Shown in pieces: positions 1 to 9,156 of a stretch of DNA of 64,000 bases. Position 1 is the stretch's first letter, and the number at the start of each line of letters is the position of its first letter. The notes below the pieces were generated by a model that was not told the DNA's origin, did no database searches, and saw nothing but the letters and a program-made list of their open reading frames with translations. A program made the position numbers and the translations under genes. Location of the stretch: NCBI GenBank assembly GCA_964523395.1, contig CAZFXS010000001.1:186001-250000 (forward strand), given 5' to 3'. The DNA comes from JANYJZ01 sp964523395. Lineage in GTDB: Bacteria > Bacteroidota > Ignavibacteria > UBA10030 > SZUA-254.

Positions 1-2
1 AA

Positions 3-2972
3 GCACTGAAGGCAAAGACAATTGAGTTTCGTCAGCGGCTGAGCGAAGCCGCCAAAGAATTCAGCGATGAAATTACAACGTTGAAAAGCGAATTAACCTC
101 AGACGACCTTTCATTCGAAGAGCGGGAGGAAAAATATACACGGATTGAGGAAGTTCAGAAATCGCTTGATGATGCCACCCGTGAAACTCTCAACGAGTTA
201 TTGCCTGAAGCGTACGCCGCAGTCAAAGAAACCTGCAGAAGGCTCGTAGGACAATCATGGGAAGTCACGGGACGCAAGATTGTGTGGGATATGGTTCCGT
301 TTGATGTACAGCTTATTGGCGCTATCGTACTTCACGAAGGCAAGATTGCCGAAATGGCGACAGGTGAAGGTAAAACATTGGTTGCCACAATGCCGCTGTA
401 TCTTAATGCCCTGGCGGGAAGGGGTGTTCATCTTGTTACCGTGAATGATTACCTCGCGCTGCGCGACAGCCAGTGGATGGGTAAAATTTTTGAATTCCTT
501 GGCTTGACAGTAGGATGTATACAGACTTCGATGGATTCATTCCAAAGGAGAAAACAGTACGCATGCGATATTACCTACGGTACAAATAACGAATTCGGTT
601 TTGATTACCTTCGCGATAACATGGTGATTTCACCGGAGGAATTGGTCCACCGTGAATATTATTTTGCCATTGTTGACGAGGTGGACTCCGTGCTTATAGA
701 CGAGGCGCGAACACCTCTTATTATCAGCGGTCCGGTGAAAACCGAAGATCACAAATTTTCCGAAATGAAGCCGCGTGTCGAACGGTTGGTGACCGCACAG
801 CGGAATTACATTACAAAAATTGTCGCCGAAGCTGAAGAATTGATAACGCAGGGGAAAGAAGAAGAAGCTGGTATTCAGATTCTCCGTAGCTACCGGGGTT
901 TGCCAAAGCATAAACGGCTCGTGAAGATGCTGTCTGAACCTGCAAACAAGAAACTTATGCAGCAAACTGAAAATGAGTTCCTGCGTGATCAGTCAAAACG
1001 GATGCATGAGATAGACGACGAGCTGTATTATGCGATCGATGAAAAAGATCATTCCATCAATCTTACGGAAAAAGGAAGAGAACTTCTTGCCGGAAGTTCC
1101 AATGATAAAGACTTCTTTGTTCTTCCTGATGTAGGGACTGAAATAGCGGCAATTGAAAACAATCCAGCCTTATCCGGTCAGGACAAACAGCAAAAGAAAG
1201 ACGAACTCAATTTATTGTATGCGGAAAAAAGTGACCGCATTCATACGGTGACTCAACTGCTCCGGGCGTATTCGTTGTACGAGAAGGATGACGAATATGT
1301 CGTTTCTGAGGACGGTAAAGTCATGATTGTGGATGAATTCACCGGCCGTATGTTGCCCGGACGCCGATACTCCGACGGATTGCACCAGGCAATTGAAGCG
1401 AAAGAAGGCGTAAAGGTTGAACGGGATATGCAGACCCTTGCGACTGTTACGTTGCAGAATTATTTCCGGCTGTATAAAAAACTTGCGGGAATGACAGGTA
1501 CGGCTGAGACTGAAGCAAGTGAATTTATCGATATTTATAAGCTCGATGTGGTTGTGGTGCCGACAAACAAAGAGATGGCACGTGACGATATCGATGACGT
1601 CATTTATAAAACAAAACGTGAAAAATATAATGCCGTCATTCAACAGATTGAGGAATTGCGTAAAGCCGGAAGGCCCGTCCTCGTAGGCACAACCAGCGTT
1701 GAGGTTTCCGAAACATTGAGCCGCATGCTGAAACGCCAGGCAATCCCTCACAATGTTCTTAACGCGAAACAACACCAGCGTGAAGCGGAAATTGTCGCTC
1801 ATGCGGGATTGCCCGGGGCAATAACTATTGCCACGAACATGGCGGGAAGAGGTACGGATATCAAACTCGGCCCCGGTGTCGCGGAATCCGGTGGGCTTCA
1901 TATTATCGGCACAGAGCGGCATGAATCTCGCCGTATTGACAGGCAGTTGCGCGGCCGTGCGGGCCGTCAGGGAGATCCAGGGTCATCGCAATTTTATCTT
2001 TCGCTGGAGGATGACCTTATGCGGCTGTTCGGCAGTGACCGCATTGCCGGAATTATGGAGCGCCTGGGATTGAAAGAAGGCGAGGTTATTCAGCATCCGA
2101 TGATTACCCGTTCGGTGCAGCGCGCTCAAAAGAAAGTTGAAGAAAATAACTTCTCCATCCGGAAGCGCCTGCTTGAGTATGACAATGTCATGAACCAACA
2201 GCGTGAAGTAATTTATACACGCCGCCGGCATGCGTTGCTTGGTGAACAATTGCGCGAAGATATTTTTGTTATGCTCGGCGATTTTGTTGAGAAACTTGTC
2301 GATAAGCACTATGAAAATGGCGAAGTTGACCAATTGAAGGAGGACCTGCGCACGAATTTTCTTATCGATCTGACATTCGATCCTAGTCAATGGGAAAAAC
2401 TCGGGAAAGCCGGTCTGAAACAGGAAATAATCCATGCCGCTACCGAATTCTACAAACGAAAAGAAGAACGCATTGGTGTTGAACAGATGTCCATGCTTGA
2501 ACGGATGGTTACGCTTCAGGTTATCGATGAAAAATGGAAAGACCACTTGCGGGAGATGGATGATCTGAAAGAAGGAATTCATCTCCGGGCGTACGGTCAG
2601 AAAGATCCTATTGTCGAGTACAAAACTGAAGCGTTCAATATGTTTGTCGAGCTTCTCGATATGATTGCAACTGAGACATTAAATATGGTCTTCAAGTTAT
2701 TCCCGACCCCGACTGCTGAGATACCGGTTCGCCGGCCTGTGAGAACAAGTCGTCCTCAGCAAATGACACTGACACACGCTTCGTCTGACGGTATGGGATT
2801 CCAGGGTGTTCCTTCCGACCAGATTGATATGGAAGGAGAGCCCCGTGAACAAAGCTCCGGTGCTTCGAAAGCTGGAAAACCCCAGCCTGTGCAAGTTGGA
2901 GAAAAAGTCGGCAGAAATGATCCTTGCCCCTGCGGAAGCGGAAAAAAGTACAAGCAATGTCACGGTAAGTAG
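3..2972 (+). CDS. secA: Preprotein translocase ATPase SecA (5'-partial)
   Basis: SecA is the cytoplasmic ATPase that drives unfolded preproteins through SecYEG. The frame is open from base 3 and already reads as the SecA N-terminal helix (LKAKTIEFRQRL), so the true start lies left of the window and the TTG at 81 is not the start; 989 residues are visible. Walker A GEGKT is at 363-377, the DEVD Walker B with the IDEART segment near 670-713, and helicase motif MAGRGTDI near 1839-1862. The C-terminal zinc-binding tail (DPCPCGSGKKYKQCHGK) is intact. A charged insertion between the first motifs and the cross-linking domain (about 770-1110) makes it longer than Escherichia coli SecA, as is common in Bacteroidota. 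An anchored amidase follows after 35 bp. Confidence 0.97.
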   Translation, partial: ALKAKTIEFRQRLSEAAKEFSDEITTLKSELTSDDLSFEEREEKYTRIEEVQKSLDDATRETLNELLPEAYAAVKETCRRLVGQSWEVTGRKIVWDMVPFDVQLIGAIVLHEGKIAEMATGEGKTLVATMPLYLNALAGRGVHLVTVNDYLALRDSQWMGKIFEFLGLTVGCIQTSMDSFQRRKQYACDITYGTNNEFGFDYLRDNMVISPEELVHREYYFAIVDEVDSVLIDEARTPLIISGPVKTEDHKFSEMKPRVERLVTAQRNYITKIVAEAEELITQGKEEEAGIQILRSYRGLPKHKRLVKMLSEPANKKLMQQTENEFLRDQSKRMHEIDDELYYAIDEKDHSINLTEKGRELLAGSSNDKDFFVLPDVGTEIAAIENNPALSGQDKQQKKDELNLLYAEKSDRIHTVTQLLRAYSLYEKDDEYVVSEDGKVMIVDEFTGRMLPGRRYSDGLHQAIEAKEGVKVERDMQTLATVTLQNYFRLYKKLAGMTGTAETEASEFIDIYKLDVVVVPTNKEMARDDIDDVIYKTKREKYNAVIQQIEELRKAGRPVLVGTTSVEVSETLSRMLKRQAIPHNVLNAKQHQREAEIVAHAGLPGAITIATNMAGRGTDIKLGPGVAESGGLHIIGTERHESRRIDRQLRGRAGRQGDPGSSQFYLSLEDDLMRLFGSDRIAGIMERLGLKEGEVIQHPMITRSVQRAQKKVEENNFSIRKRLLEYDNVMNQQREVIYTRRRHALLGEQLREDIFVMLGDFVEKLVDKHYENGEVDQLKEDLRTNFLIDLTFDPSQWEKLGKAGLKQEIIHAATEFYKRKEERIGVEQMSMLERMVTLQVIDEKWKDHLREMDDLKEGIHLRAYGQKDPIVEYKTEAFNMFVELLDMIATETLNMVFKLFPTPTAEIPVRRPVRTSRPQQMTLTHASSDGMGFQGVPSDQIDMEGEPREQSSGASKAGKPQPVQVGEKVGRNDPCPCGSGKKYKQCHGK

Positions 2973-3007
2973 GTGTTCGGATTCAGAACTCATAAAGAAT
3001 ATTCTGC

Positions 3008-4675
3008 GTGAAACGATTCTTACGGAATAAATACGCTCTCATCGCGTGTGGCGTGATCTGTTTTCTTGTCGGATTTTTCGTCAGCTCTGTTTCTGATAAT
3101 ATTATTTCGGATGATGACGTTGAACATGCCGAGAAACTTATCGGGTTGAACTTTTCCGACGCGAAACGTGACTCAATGATCGATGGGTTGAACGAACAGC
3201 TGGGGAATTATCAAAATATCCGGACTGTTCCCTTGTCGAACCAAATTTCTCCCGCAATATTGTTTAATCCCATTCCTTCCGGTTTCACATTCTCAACAGT
3301 TCGCCGGCCTATAGTACTCACTCCGGTTGATAATGTCCCGGTTCCTGCAACGGAAGAAGAGCTTGCGTTCTATAGTGTGGGCCAGCTTTCATGGCTCCTG
3401 CAATCCCGGAAAATTACCTCGGTGCAATTGACAAGAATGTATCTTAGCCGTTTGAGAAAATACGGCCCGCTGCTGCATTGCACTGTTACGTTAACAGATC
3501 AACTGGCTCTTTCTCAGGCCGAACGCGCTGATGAAGAGATTGCGCAGGGAAAATACCGCGGACCATTACAGGGAATCCCCTATGGCGTGAAAGATTTATT
3601 ATCAACACAGGGATATAAGACAACCTGGGGCTCAGTGGCATTTAAAGATCAAATGATTGGTAAAGATGCTACTGTCATTCAACGGCTCGAAGACGCCGGA
3701 GCAGTGTTAGTTGCGAAACTTTCCATGGGCGAATTGGCGTGGGGCGATGTCTGGTTTGGAGGTCTGACTCGCAATCCCTGGGATACAACAAAAGGATCCA
3801 GCGGTTCATCTGCAGGTTCGGCTTCGGCTACAGCAGCCGGACTAGTGGCATTTTCCATTGGCACTGAAACGTGGGGGTCGATTATTTCGCCTTCGACCGT
3901 GTGCGGTACAACCGGCCTGCGTCCGACATATGGCCGGGTGAGCAGAGAAGGGGCGATGGCGCTGAGTTGGTCTATGGATAAAATCGGGCCGATTTGCCGC
4001 ACCGTTGAAGATTGCGCGATTGTATTTGACGCTATGTACGGTCCCGATGGAGAGGACGAAACGCTTTACGATGTCCCGTTTAACTATACTCCAACAGTAA
4101 AGCTTTCAGGACTGCGTATCGGTTATTTAAAAAACGATTTCGACAGTGTGAAAGAAAACAAATCTTTTAATGATTCCACACTCTCTGTTCTTCAGCGTCT
4201 TGGCGCGAATCTCATTCCCGTTGAGTTGCCAAAATATCCTGTGAACGATCTTGCAATTATTCTCACCGCTGAGGCAGGCGCCGCATTTGACGATCTTACC
4301 AGAAGCGGAAGGGAAGATCTTCTTGTCCGCCAGATAAAAAACGCATGGCCGAATGTGTTTCGCGCGTCACGCTTTATTCCGGCCGTGGAGTATATCCAGG
4401 CAAACCGTGTCCGTTCGCTTCTTATTCAGGATATGCAGAAGTTGATGGATACAATCGATGTCTATGTCGCACCGTCGTTTGAAGGGAATAACCTCCTGCT
4501 GACGAACCTTACCGGTCATCCCTGCGTTGTTCTTCCCATCGGATTTTCTGAGAAAGGCTTGCCGGTGAGTATCTGTTTCATGGGCAAATTGTTCGGTGAA
4601 GCCAACCTTCTGGCAGTTGCGAAACAATATCAGGACGCAACGGAATTCCATCGTAAACATCCCGCCTTGCCGTAA
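3008..4675 (+). CDS. Membrane-anchored amidase-signature hydrolase (GatA-like)
   Basis: This belongs to the amidase signature family (Ser-cisSer-Lys hydrolases), which includes GatA and aliphatic or aryl amidases. The start is GTG, and residues 9-27 form one hydrophobic segment (YALIACGVICFLVGFF) after a basic N-terminus, suggesting an N-terminal anchor with the enzyme outside the cytoplasm. The catalytic Lys is in GVKDLL (near residue 193), the serine-rich signature GSSGSSAGSASAT is near 263-275, and the probable nucleophile Ser lies in GTETWGSII (near 290). GatA subunits have neither such an anchor nor this substitution of the usual GGSI, and gatB/gatC are not nearby, so a stand-alone amidase is more likely than tRNA amidotransferase. 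The substrate cannot be read from sequence. It lies between secA and era, 5 bp before era. Confidence 0.85.
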   Translation: MKRFLRNKYALIACGVICFLVGFFVSSVSDNIISDDDVEHAEKLIGLNFSDAKRDSMIDGLNEQLGNYQNIRTVPLSNQISPAILFNPIPSGFTFSTVRRPIVLTPVDNVPVPATEEELAFYSVGQLSWLLQSRKITSVQLTRMYLSRLRKYGPLLHCTVTLTDQLALSQAERADEEIAQGKYRGPLQGIPYGVKDLLSTQGYKTTWGSVAFKDQMIGKDATVIQRLEDAGAVLVAKLSMGELAWGDVWFGGLTRNPWDTTKGSSGSSAGSASATAAGLVAFSIGTETWGSIISPSTVCGTTGLRPTYGRVSREGAMALSWSMDKIGPICRTVEDCAIVFDAMYGPDGEDETLYDVPFNYTPTVKLSGLRIGYLKNDFDSVKENKSFNDSTLSVLQRLGANLIPVELPKYPVNDLAIILTAEAGAAFDDLTRSGREDLLVRQIKNAWPNVFRASRFIPAVEYIQANRVRSLLIQDMQKLMDTIDVYVAPSFEGNNLLLTNLTGHPCVVLPIGFSEKGLPVSICFMGKLFGEANLLAVAKQYQDATEFHRKHPALP

Positions 4676-4680
4676 CACGT

Positions 4681-5604
4681 ATGGGTACATCTGACATACA
4701 AGAACCGGGAAATTATAAAGCCGGCTACGTGGCAATTGTCGGCAATCCTAATGCCGGTAAATCGACATTAATGAATGCGATGCTTGGCCAGAAAATTTCC
4801 ATTGTTACCAATAAACCGCAAACAACAAGGCATAAAATTCTGGGCATACTTTCCAAAGAAAACTGTCAGGCTATTTTTCTTGATACCCCCGGGCTTCTGA
4901 AGCCGAATTACCTGTTGCAAAAAGCTATGATGAATTTTGCCTATTCGGCAATGGAAGAAGCTGATGTTATTTTATTAATGCTTGATGTAAATGATGTGAA
5001 TTTTGATGACAAAGATGCATATTCTGAAACGTTTGTTATGTTAAAAAAACTCGGCAAACCCGTGATGCTTGTTGTTAATAAAACAGACCTGGTTGCCAAA
5101 GAAAAAACTGCCATGGCGATAGCGTACTTTTCGGAAAAATTCGATTTTGCGGAAGTTCATCCGGTGTCGGCGCTAAAACAAACGGGTGTGCAAGAACTTA
5201 TGAAGTCGGTGAACGCGTATTTGCCGTATCATCCTCCATTTTACCCGCCCGATGTAGTAAGTGAGCATCCTGAACGGTTTTTTGTCAGTGAAATTATCCG
5301 CGAGAAAATTTTTGAAAAATTCCGGGAAGAAATTCCCTATTCAACGACCGTGGATATCGTCGATTTCAGAGAGCAGGCGGGAAGAAAAGATGTGATTAAC
5401 GCCGAAATTTACGTCGAACGTGATTCCCAAAAAGGCATACTTATCGGCAGGCAGGGAAAGGCGCTTAAAGAAATCGGAGAGACAGCGCGGAAAGATATAG
5501 AAAAATTTCTGGACCGCCCGGTTTTCCTCGAACTCCATGTCAGGGTAGGGGATAAATGGCGGACAAGTGAAACATGGCTTAAAAAACTCGGATATAAATC
5601 ATAA
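4681..5604 (+). CDS. era: GTPase Era, 30S ribosome assembly
   Basis: Era is a GTPase that binds the 3' end of 16S rRNA and checks 30S maturation. At 307 aa it has the usual family length. G1 is GNPNAGKST (residues 21-29), G3 is DTPG near 67-70, G4 is NKTD near 134, and the C-terminal KH domain carries the GRQGKALKEIG loop near 259-269. It starts 5 bp after the amidase stop, so the two are probably cotranscribed; a DUF1015 gene follows 22 bp later. Nothing unusual is seen in the catalytic motifs. Confidence 0.96.
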   Translation: MGTSDIQEPGNYKAGYVAIVGNPNAGKSTLMNAMLGQKISIVTNKPQTTRHKILGILSKENCQAIFLDTPGLLKPNYLLQKAMMNFAYSAMEEADVILLMLDVNDVNFDDKDAYSETFVMLKKLGKPVMLVVNKTDLVAKEKTAMAIAYFSEKFDFAEVHPVSALKQTGVQELMKSVNAYLPYHPPFYPPDVVSEHPERFFVSEIIREKIFEKFREEIPYSTTVDIVDFREQAGRKDVINAEIYVERDSQKGILIGRQGKALKEIGETARKDIEKFLDRPVFLELHVRVGDKWRTSETWLKKLGYKS

Positions 5605-5626
5605 TATCACACACGAATAGTATTTC

Positions 5627-6898
5627 ATGCCCGAAATAAAACCTTTTCAAGCGTTACTGTACAACCGCAACATAAACATTGCCGATGTTATTGCGCCACC
5701 ATATGATGTTATTTCCTCAAAGTATCAGGATGAGCTCTATGCGAAAAGTCCGTTGAATATTGTCCGTCTGATTTTGGGGCGAGAAAACGACAGGTATTCT
5801 GCTTCCGCCGAAACGTTGAAGGAATGGAGGAAAAAGGAAATTCTGGTTCGCCATACCGTGCCATCGCTTTACTTCCTTTCCCAGACATTTTCTATTCCCG
5901 GCGGAAAAAAAGTTGAACGGAAGGGGTTTATTGCGGCATGCTTGCTGGAAGATTTCGGCAAGGGGTCGGTGTTTCCGCATGAGAAAACCCTCTCAAAACC
6001 GAAAGAAGACCGTTTCAAATTGCTTCAATCGATGCACACAATGTTCAGCCAGATCTTTTCCATCTATGCCGATTCTGAACGCCGGCTCGATACTTATCTG
6101 AAAGAAGGAATGAGCGGAACTCCGTATGTTGAAGTTGAATTCGAAGGTGTCGTGAATAAACTTTGGACGTGTGATGATAACAAAGTGTACCTTGCAATCA
6201 GCGAATTTATGAAACATCAGAAAGTGGTGGTGGCCGACGGACATCACAGGTATGAAACCGCATTGATGTATAGAAACGCTTTGCGATTGAGCAATCCGGA
6301 CCACACCGGCAAGGAAGCGTATAATTTTGTGCCGATGTTCTTTGCGAATATTCACGATCCCGGGCTGGTTATTTTCCCGACCCATAGAATTCTTCACAGC
6401 CTTCGGAAGTTTGAGCAAAAAAAGTTTCTTGCCTCGCTCAATGAATTATTTTATTTGGATAACTATAAGAACCTTCAGGAGTTGAATAGTGCTCTTGAAA
6501 AAGAAACAAAGCATGCGTTTGGGTTGATTCTCCCGGAAGCTCCTCAATATGTCCTTGTACGGCTAAAGGATGCTTCAATGGTGGAGACATCAGCTCAACC
6601 TTCCGTAATTACACAGCTTGACGTGTCAATTCTGCATATCAATATTTTTATGAATATACTTCATATATCGGAAGAAGCTCAATTGAAAAAACTGAATCTT
6701 GATTATGTCCGTGACGCATCTGATGCTGCTCATGCCGTAATGAAGGGGAAAGCACAAGCGGCTTTTATTATGAATCCGACCCGCATGGAGCAGGTACGGA
6801 TCGTGGCGGAAACAGGCTTTACAATGCCTCAAAAGTCAACATATTTTTATCCGAAGCTCCTCTCCGGTCTTGTGAATTATTCATTTGACAACGCGTAG
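5627..6898 (+). CDS. DUF1015 family protein
   Basis: The protein matches the DUF1015 (COG4198) family by its opening IKPFQALLYN and IAPPYDVIS signature, the internal PHEKTLSKPKEDR segment, and the VADGHHRYETAL segment near residue 205. The family is often encoded next to serine-biosynthesis genes, but its biochemical function is unresolved, and none of those genes are visible here. The length of 423 aa is normal. No signal peptide or membrane segment is seen, so it is predicted cytoplasmic. It sits between era and an EamA transporter with gaps of 22 and 6 bp, suggesting one operon. Confidence 0.85.
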   Translation: MPEIKPFQALLYNRNINIADVIAPPYDVISSKYQDELYAKSPLNIVRLILGRENDRYSASAETLKEWRKKEILVRHTVPSLYFLSQTFSIPGGKKVERKGFIAACLLEDFGKGSVFPHEKTLSKPKEDRFKLLQSMHTMFSQIFSIYADSERRLDTYLKEGMSGTPYVEVEFEGVVNKLWTCDDNKVYLAISEFMKHQKVVVADGHHRYETALMYRNALRLSNPDHTGKEAYNFVPMFFANIHDPGLVIFPTHRILHSLRKFEQKKFLASLNELFYLDNYKNLQELNSALEKETKHAFGLILPEAPQYVLVRLKDASMVETSAQPSVITQLDVSILHINIFMNILHISEEAQLKKLNLDYVRDASDAAHAVMKGKAQAAFIMNPTRMEQVRIVAETGFTMPQKSTYFYPKLLSGLVNYSFDNA

Positions 6899-6904
6899 AA
6901 ATAA

Positions 6905-7840
6905 ATGAAGTCTGAAAAGTTACTGATGGTCGGCGGATTTATTCTTATTTCACTGATTTGGGGTTCGACATGGTATGCAATTAAAATTGGCCTCGAAAGC
7001 GTTCCTCCGTTTTTTGCAGTTGCCATTCGCTTTACCATTGCGGGGGCGGTTCTTTTTATTTTGTTGAAGTTACGTGGTGAAAAACTTCCTCTTGATAAAG
7101 ATTCTATCTCTGTCTATTTAACATTAGCGTTTCTTTCTTTTAGTTTTCCGTTTGCGCTTGTGTATTGGGGGGAGCAATATATCGGTTCAGGGCTGGCGTC
7201 AATCCTGTTTGCAGTGTATCCGTTTGTGGTGGCGTCGCTATCTCATTTTCTCCTTCCCTCCGAAAAATTAAACGCGTTTAAAATTATCGGGATTATGCTG
7301 GGCTTTATCGGTGTGCTCATTATTTTTTGGGATGATATTCACATCGGTGATTCAGCGACGTCCGGGATGATAGCGATTTTATTAAGCACGGTCATGCAGG
7401 GAACCTCACTCGTCATTGTAAAGAAACGAAGCAAACATCTGAGCCCTACTCTTTTGACATTTGGAGGTATGGTGATAGGTGTTATGATAATGTATCTGCT
7501 TGCGTTCACTTTTGAGGATATTTCATTGGTTCGGCTGGATGGAAAAGGTATCGGATCGATCTTATATCTGGGCACGTTTGGAACCGTGGTAACATTCTTG
7601 GTCTATTACTGGCTGTTAAAACGGGTGGAAGCTGTGTATCTTTCCCTGGTGTCATTAGTAACTCCGATTCTGGCCGTTGTTCTTGGAACATTCTTATTGA
7701 ATGAGTCCTTGTCCCCGCAGGTGTTCTCGGGGGCAGCGCTCGTTCTTCTTGGAATTTGTGTGGCAAACGGAAAGGATCTTTTTGCTGCTGTTCAAAAACA
7801 TAAAAACAAATTATTCTCCAACGAATCTTCAAGTATTTGA
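6905..7840 (+). CDS. EamA/DMT-superfamily transporter
   Basis: This is an integral membrane protein of 311 aa with about ten hydrophobic segments arranged as two EamA halves. The first opens with the family hallmark LIWGSTWYAIKIGLESVPPF near residues 18-37, the second with STVMQGTSLVIVKKR near 160. Members of the drug/metabolite transporter superfamily export amino acids, nucleotides or other small metabolites; the substrate here cannot be assigned. The start is 6 bp after the DUF1015 stop and the stop is 9 bp before the methylmalonyl-CoA epimerase gene, so it is probably part of the era-to-mce run. Confidence 0.88.
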   Translation: MKSEKLLMVGGFILISLIWGSTWYAIKIGLESVPPFFAVAIRFTIAGAVLFILLKLRGEKLPLDKDSISVYLTLAFLSFSFPFALVYWGEQYIGSGLASILFAVYPFVVASLSHFLLPSEKLNAFKIIGIMLGFIGVLIIFWDDIHIGDSATSGMIAILLSTVMQGTSLVIVKKRSKHLSPTLLTFGGMVIGVMIMYLLAFTFEDISLVRLDGKGIGSILYLGTFGTVVTFLVYYWLLKRVEAVYLSLVSLVTPILAVVLGTFLLNESLSPQVFSGAALVLLGICVANGKDLFAAVQKHKNKLFSNESSSI

Positions 7841-7849
7841 GATAAGTGT

Positions 7850-8269
7850 ATGATGAAACTGGTTCACGTCGGTGTTGCCGTAAAAAATTTGGATGATTCT
7901 GTCCGCGTGTTTTCAAAATTATTGGGTATTGATAATGTTGCTACTGAGGAAGTTGCGGATCAAAAGGTGAAGCTTGCCTTTTTTCCGGCAGGTGGAACAT
8001 CTGTTGAATTAACGGAAGCAACCGCTCCTGAGTCTTCGATCGCGAAGTTTATTGATAAACGCGGCGAAGGAGTGCATCATCTGTCGTTTGAAGTTGATGA
8101 TATTCGGGCGGAACTTGCCAGGTTAAAGGCATCAGGGTTTCAACTGATTGATGAGCAACCCCGTCGCGGTGCGGGAGGCTATTGGATCGCATTCCTTCAT
8201 CCCAAATCGACAAACGGTGTGCTGGTCGAGATCAGTCAGAAAGCCGAGTCATCCGGAAAAGGGCATTGA
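7850..8269 (+). CDS. mce: Methylmalonyl-CoA epimerase
   Basis: The enzyme interconverts the (S) and (R) forms of methylmalonyl-CoA in propionate and branched-chain metabolism. It is a 139-aa vicinal-oxygen-chelate (glyoxalase-fold) protein with two beta-alpha-beta modules; the metal-binding histidines are in VHVGVAVKN and GVHHLSFEV, and HPKSTNGVLVEI closes the second module as in known epimerases. Two adjacent ATGs at 7850 and 7853 are possible starts. The TTGAAA -35 box of the downstream fluoride operon promoter overlaps its stop codon. Methylmalonyl-CoA mutase is not in the window. Confidence 0.88.
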   Translation: MMKLVHVGVAVKNLDDSVRVFSKLLGIDNVATEEVADQKVKLAFFPAGGTSVELTEATAPESSIAKFIDKRGEGVHHLSFEVDDIRAELARLKASGFQLIDEQPRRGAGGYWIAFLHPKSTNGVLVEISQKAESSGKGH

Positions 8270-8294
8270 AATTCGCATATCCTTTATGTATATT
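8266..8294 (+). promoter_or_regulatory. Promoter of fluoride-riboswitch operon
   Basis: TTGAAA (8266-8271) and TATATT (8289-8294) are separated by 17 bp. The predicted transcription start near 8301 coincides with the first base of the fluoride aptamer, which supports both calls. Confidence 0.75.
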
Positions 8295-8300
8295 TTTATT

Positions 8301-8353
8301 GGCGATGGGGTTCGCCTCTGAATTATTCCCGAAGGGAATTGATGACTCCTACA
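8301..8353 (+). promoter_or_regulatory. Fluoride riboswitch (crcB motif) aptamer
   Basis: The sequence has the conserved crcB-motif blocks in order: GGCGATGGGGTTCGCC (8301-8316), a small hairpin ATTCCC-GAA-GGGAAT (8324-8339), and the invariant 3' block TGATGACTCCTAC (8340-8352). It lies 60 bp before a crcB fluoride channel gene. Fluoride binding is known to stabilise the aptamer pseudoknot and to favour expression of the downstream genes. Confidence 0.93.
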
Positions 8354-8392
8354 CTAAAGCACAGTGTGCTCGTGGAAGGAGTTTTTTATTTT
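8345..8392 (+). terminator. Riboswitch-controlled intrinsic terminator
   Basis: CTCCT (8346-8350) and CAC (8352-8354) pair with GTG (8372-8374) and AGGAG (8377-8381), with an inner AGCAC/GTGCT hairpin, followed by TTTTTT from 8382. The left arm is the conserved 3' block of the aptamer, so ligand-bound aptamer and terminator compete for it: a transcriptional ON switch. Confidence 0.85.
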
Positions 8393-8413
8393 AGTATTTA
8401 TTAAAGGCTTCAT

Positions 8414-8788
8414 ATGATGAATTTCTTAATTGTCTTTGTAGGCGGCGGTATAGGCGCGGTTTTTCGTTACTGGCTGTCAGGTGCGGTGTATAAGTTTTCT
8501 TCGGGAAGCTTTCCTTTGGGCACTCTTGCAGTAAATATTATCGGCTCATTTCTTATCGGATTTCTGATGATTCTTATGGAAGGGAGATTTCTGGCCCCGC
8601 CGTCTGTAAGAATCTTTTTAACAATCGGCATTCTCGGGGGATTTACGACATTTTCCTCCTTCAGCTATGAAACGATTTCTTTGATGCGCGACGGAGAACT
8701 ATTGCTTTCGGTATTGAATATCGGGGCAAGTGTTATCGTCTGTTTATTTGCAACATATATCGGAACTGTTACAGCAAAATTAATGTAA
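8414..8788 (+). CDS. crcB: Fluoride exporter CrcB/Fluc
   Basis: This is a small (124 aa) four-helix membrane protein of the Fluc family, a dual-topology dimeric fluoride channel. Hallmarks are GGGIGAVFRYWLSG (residues 10-23), VNIIGSFLIGF near 40-50 with the pore Asn, and GGFTTFSSFSYE near 75-86 with the Phe-box and central Na+ site residues. A fluoride riboswitch lies immediately upstream, so expression should rise with fluoride. A single crcB suffices for a homodimeric channel. The DUF190 gene follows after 11 bp, an arrangement seen widely with crcB. Confidence 0.96.
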   Translation: MMNFLIVFVGGGIGAVFRYWLSGAVYKFSSGSFPLGTLAVNIIGSFLIGFLMILMEGRFLAPPSVRIFLTIGILGGFTTFSSFSYETISLMRDGELLLSVLNIGASVIVCLFATYIGTVTAKLM

Positions 8789-8799
8789 GGATAATTACC

Positions 8800-9156
8800 A
8801 TGTCAACTCAGCTTAGCGGGCAGGGAAAGCTTTTAAGGATATTTTTAGGCGAAAAAGACATTGTTGAACACAAGCCTTTATTTGAAGTCATCGTGTTCAA
8901 GGCTCGTGAGCAGGGATTGGCGGGTGCTACAGTCATTCGCGGAGTAATGGGATATGGTGCGAACAGCAGAACGATACACACGGCAAAAATCCTCAGGCTT
9001 TCAGAGGATCTTCCAATCATAGTTGAGATTGTTGATACTGAAGAGAAAATCCAATCATTCGTCCCTGTGGTTCAGGAACTGTTCAAGACTGCCGGTTCCG
9101 GTGGAATGATTACAATTGAAAAGGCCGAGATTATCCATTATAGCGTCGGACAATAA
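8800..9156 (+). CDS. DUF190 family protein, crcB partner
   Basis: A 118-aa cytoplasmic protein matching DUF190 by QGKLLRIFLGEKD near the start, GLAGATVIRGVMGYG in the centre, and LPIIVEIVDTEEKI. The predicted ferredoxin-like alpha-beta fold resembles PII-type regulators. DUF190 genes are commonly next to crcB, and a role in modulating the fluoride channel or sensing stress is a plausible inference, not shown. The stop codon overlaps the start of the PAP2 gene by one base, so the two should be translationally coupled and both under the fluoride riboswitch. Confidence 0.85.
   Translation: MSTQLSGQGKLLRIFLGEKDIVEHKPLFEVIVFKAREQGLAGATVIRGVMGYGANSRTIHTAKILRLSEDLPIIVEIVDTEEKIQSFVPVVQELFKTAGSGGMITIEKAEIIHYSVGQ

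Noticed and set aside
1212..1922. 236-codon minus-strand open frame inside secA
   Set aside because: It is antisense to conserved SecA motifs, has no ribosome-binding site and no recognisable domain.
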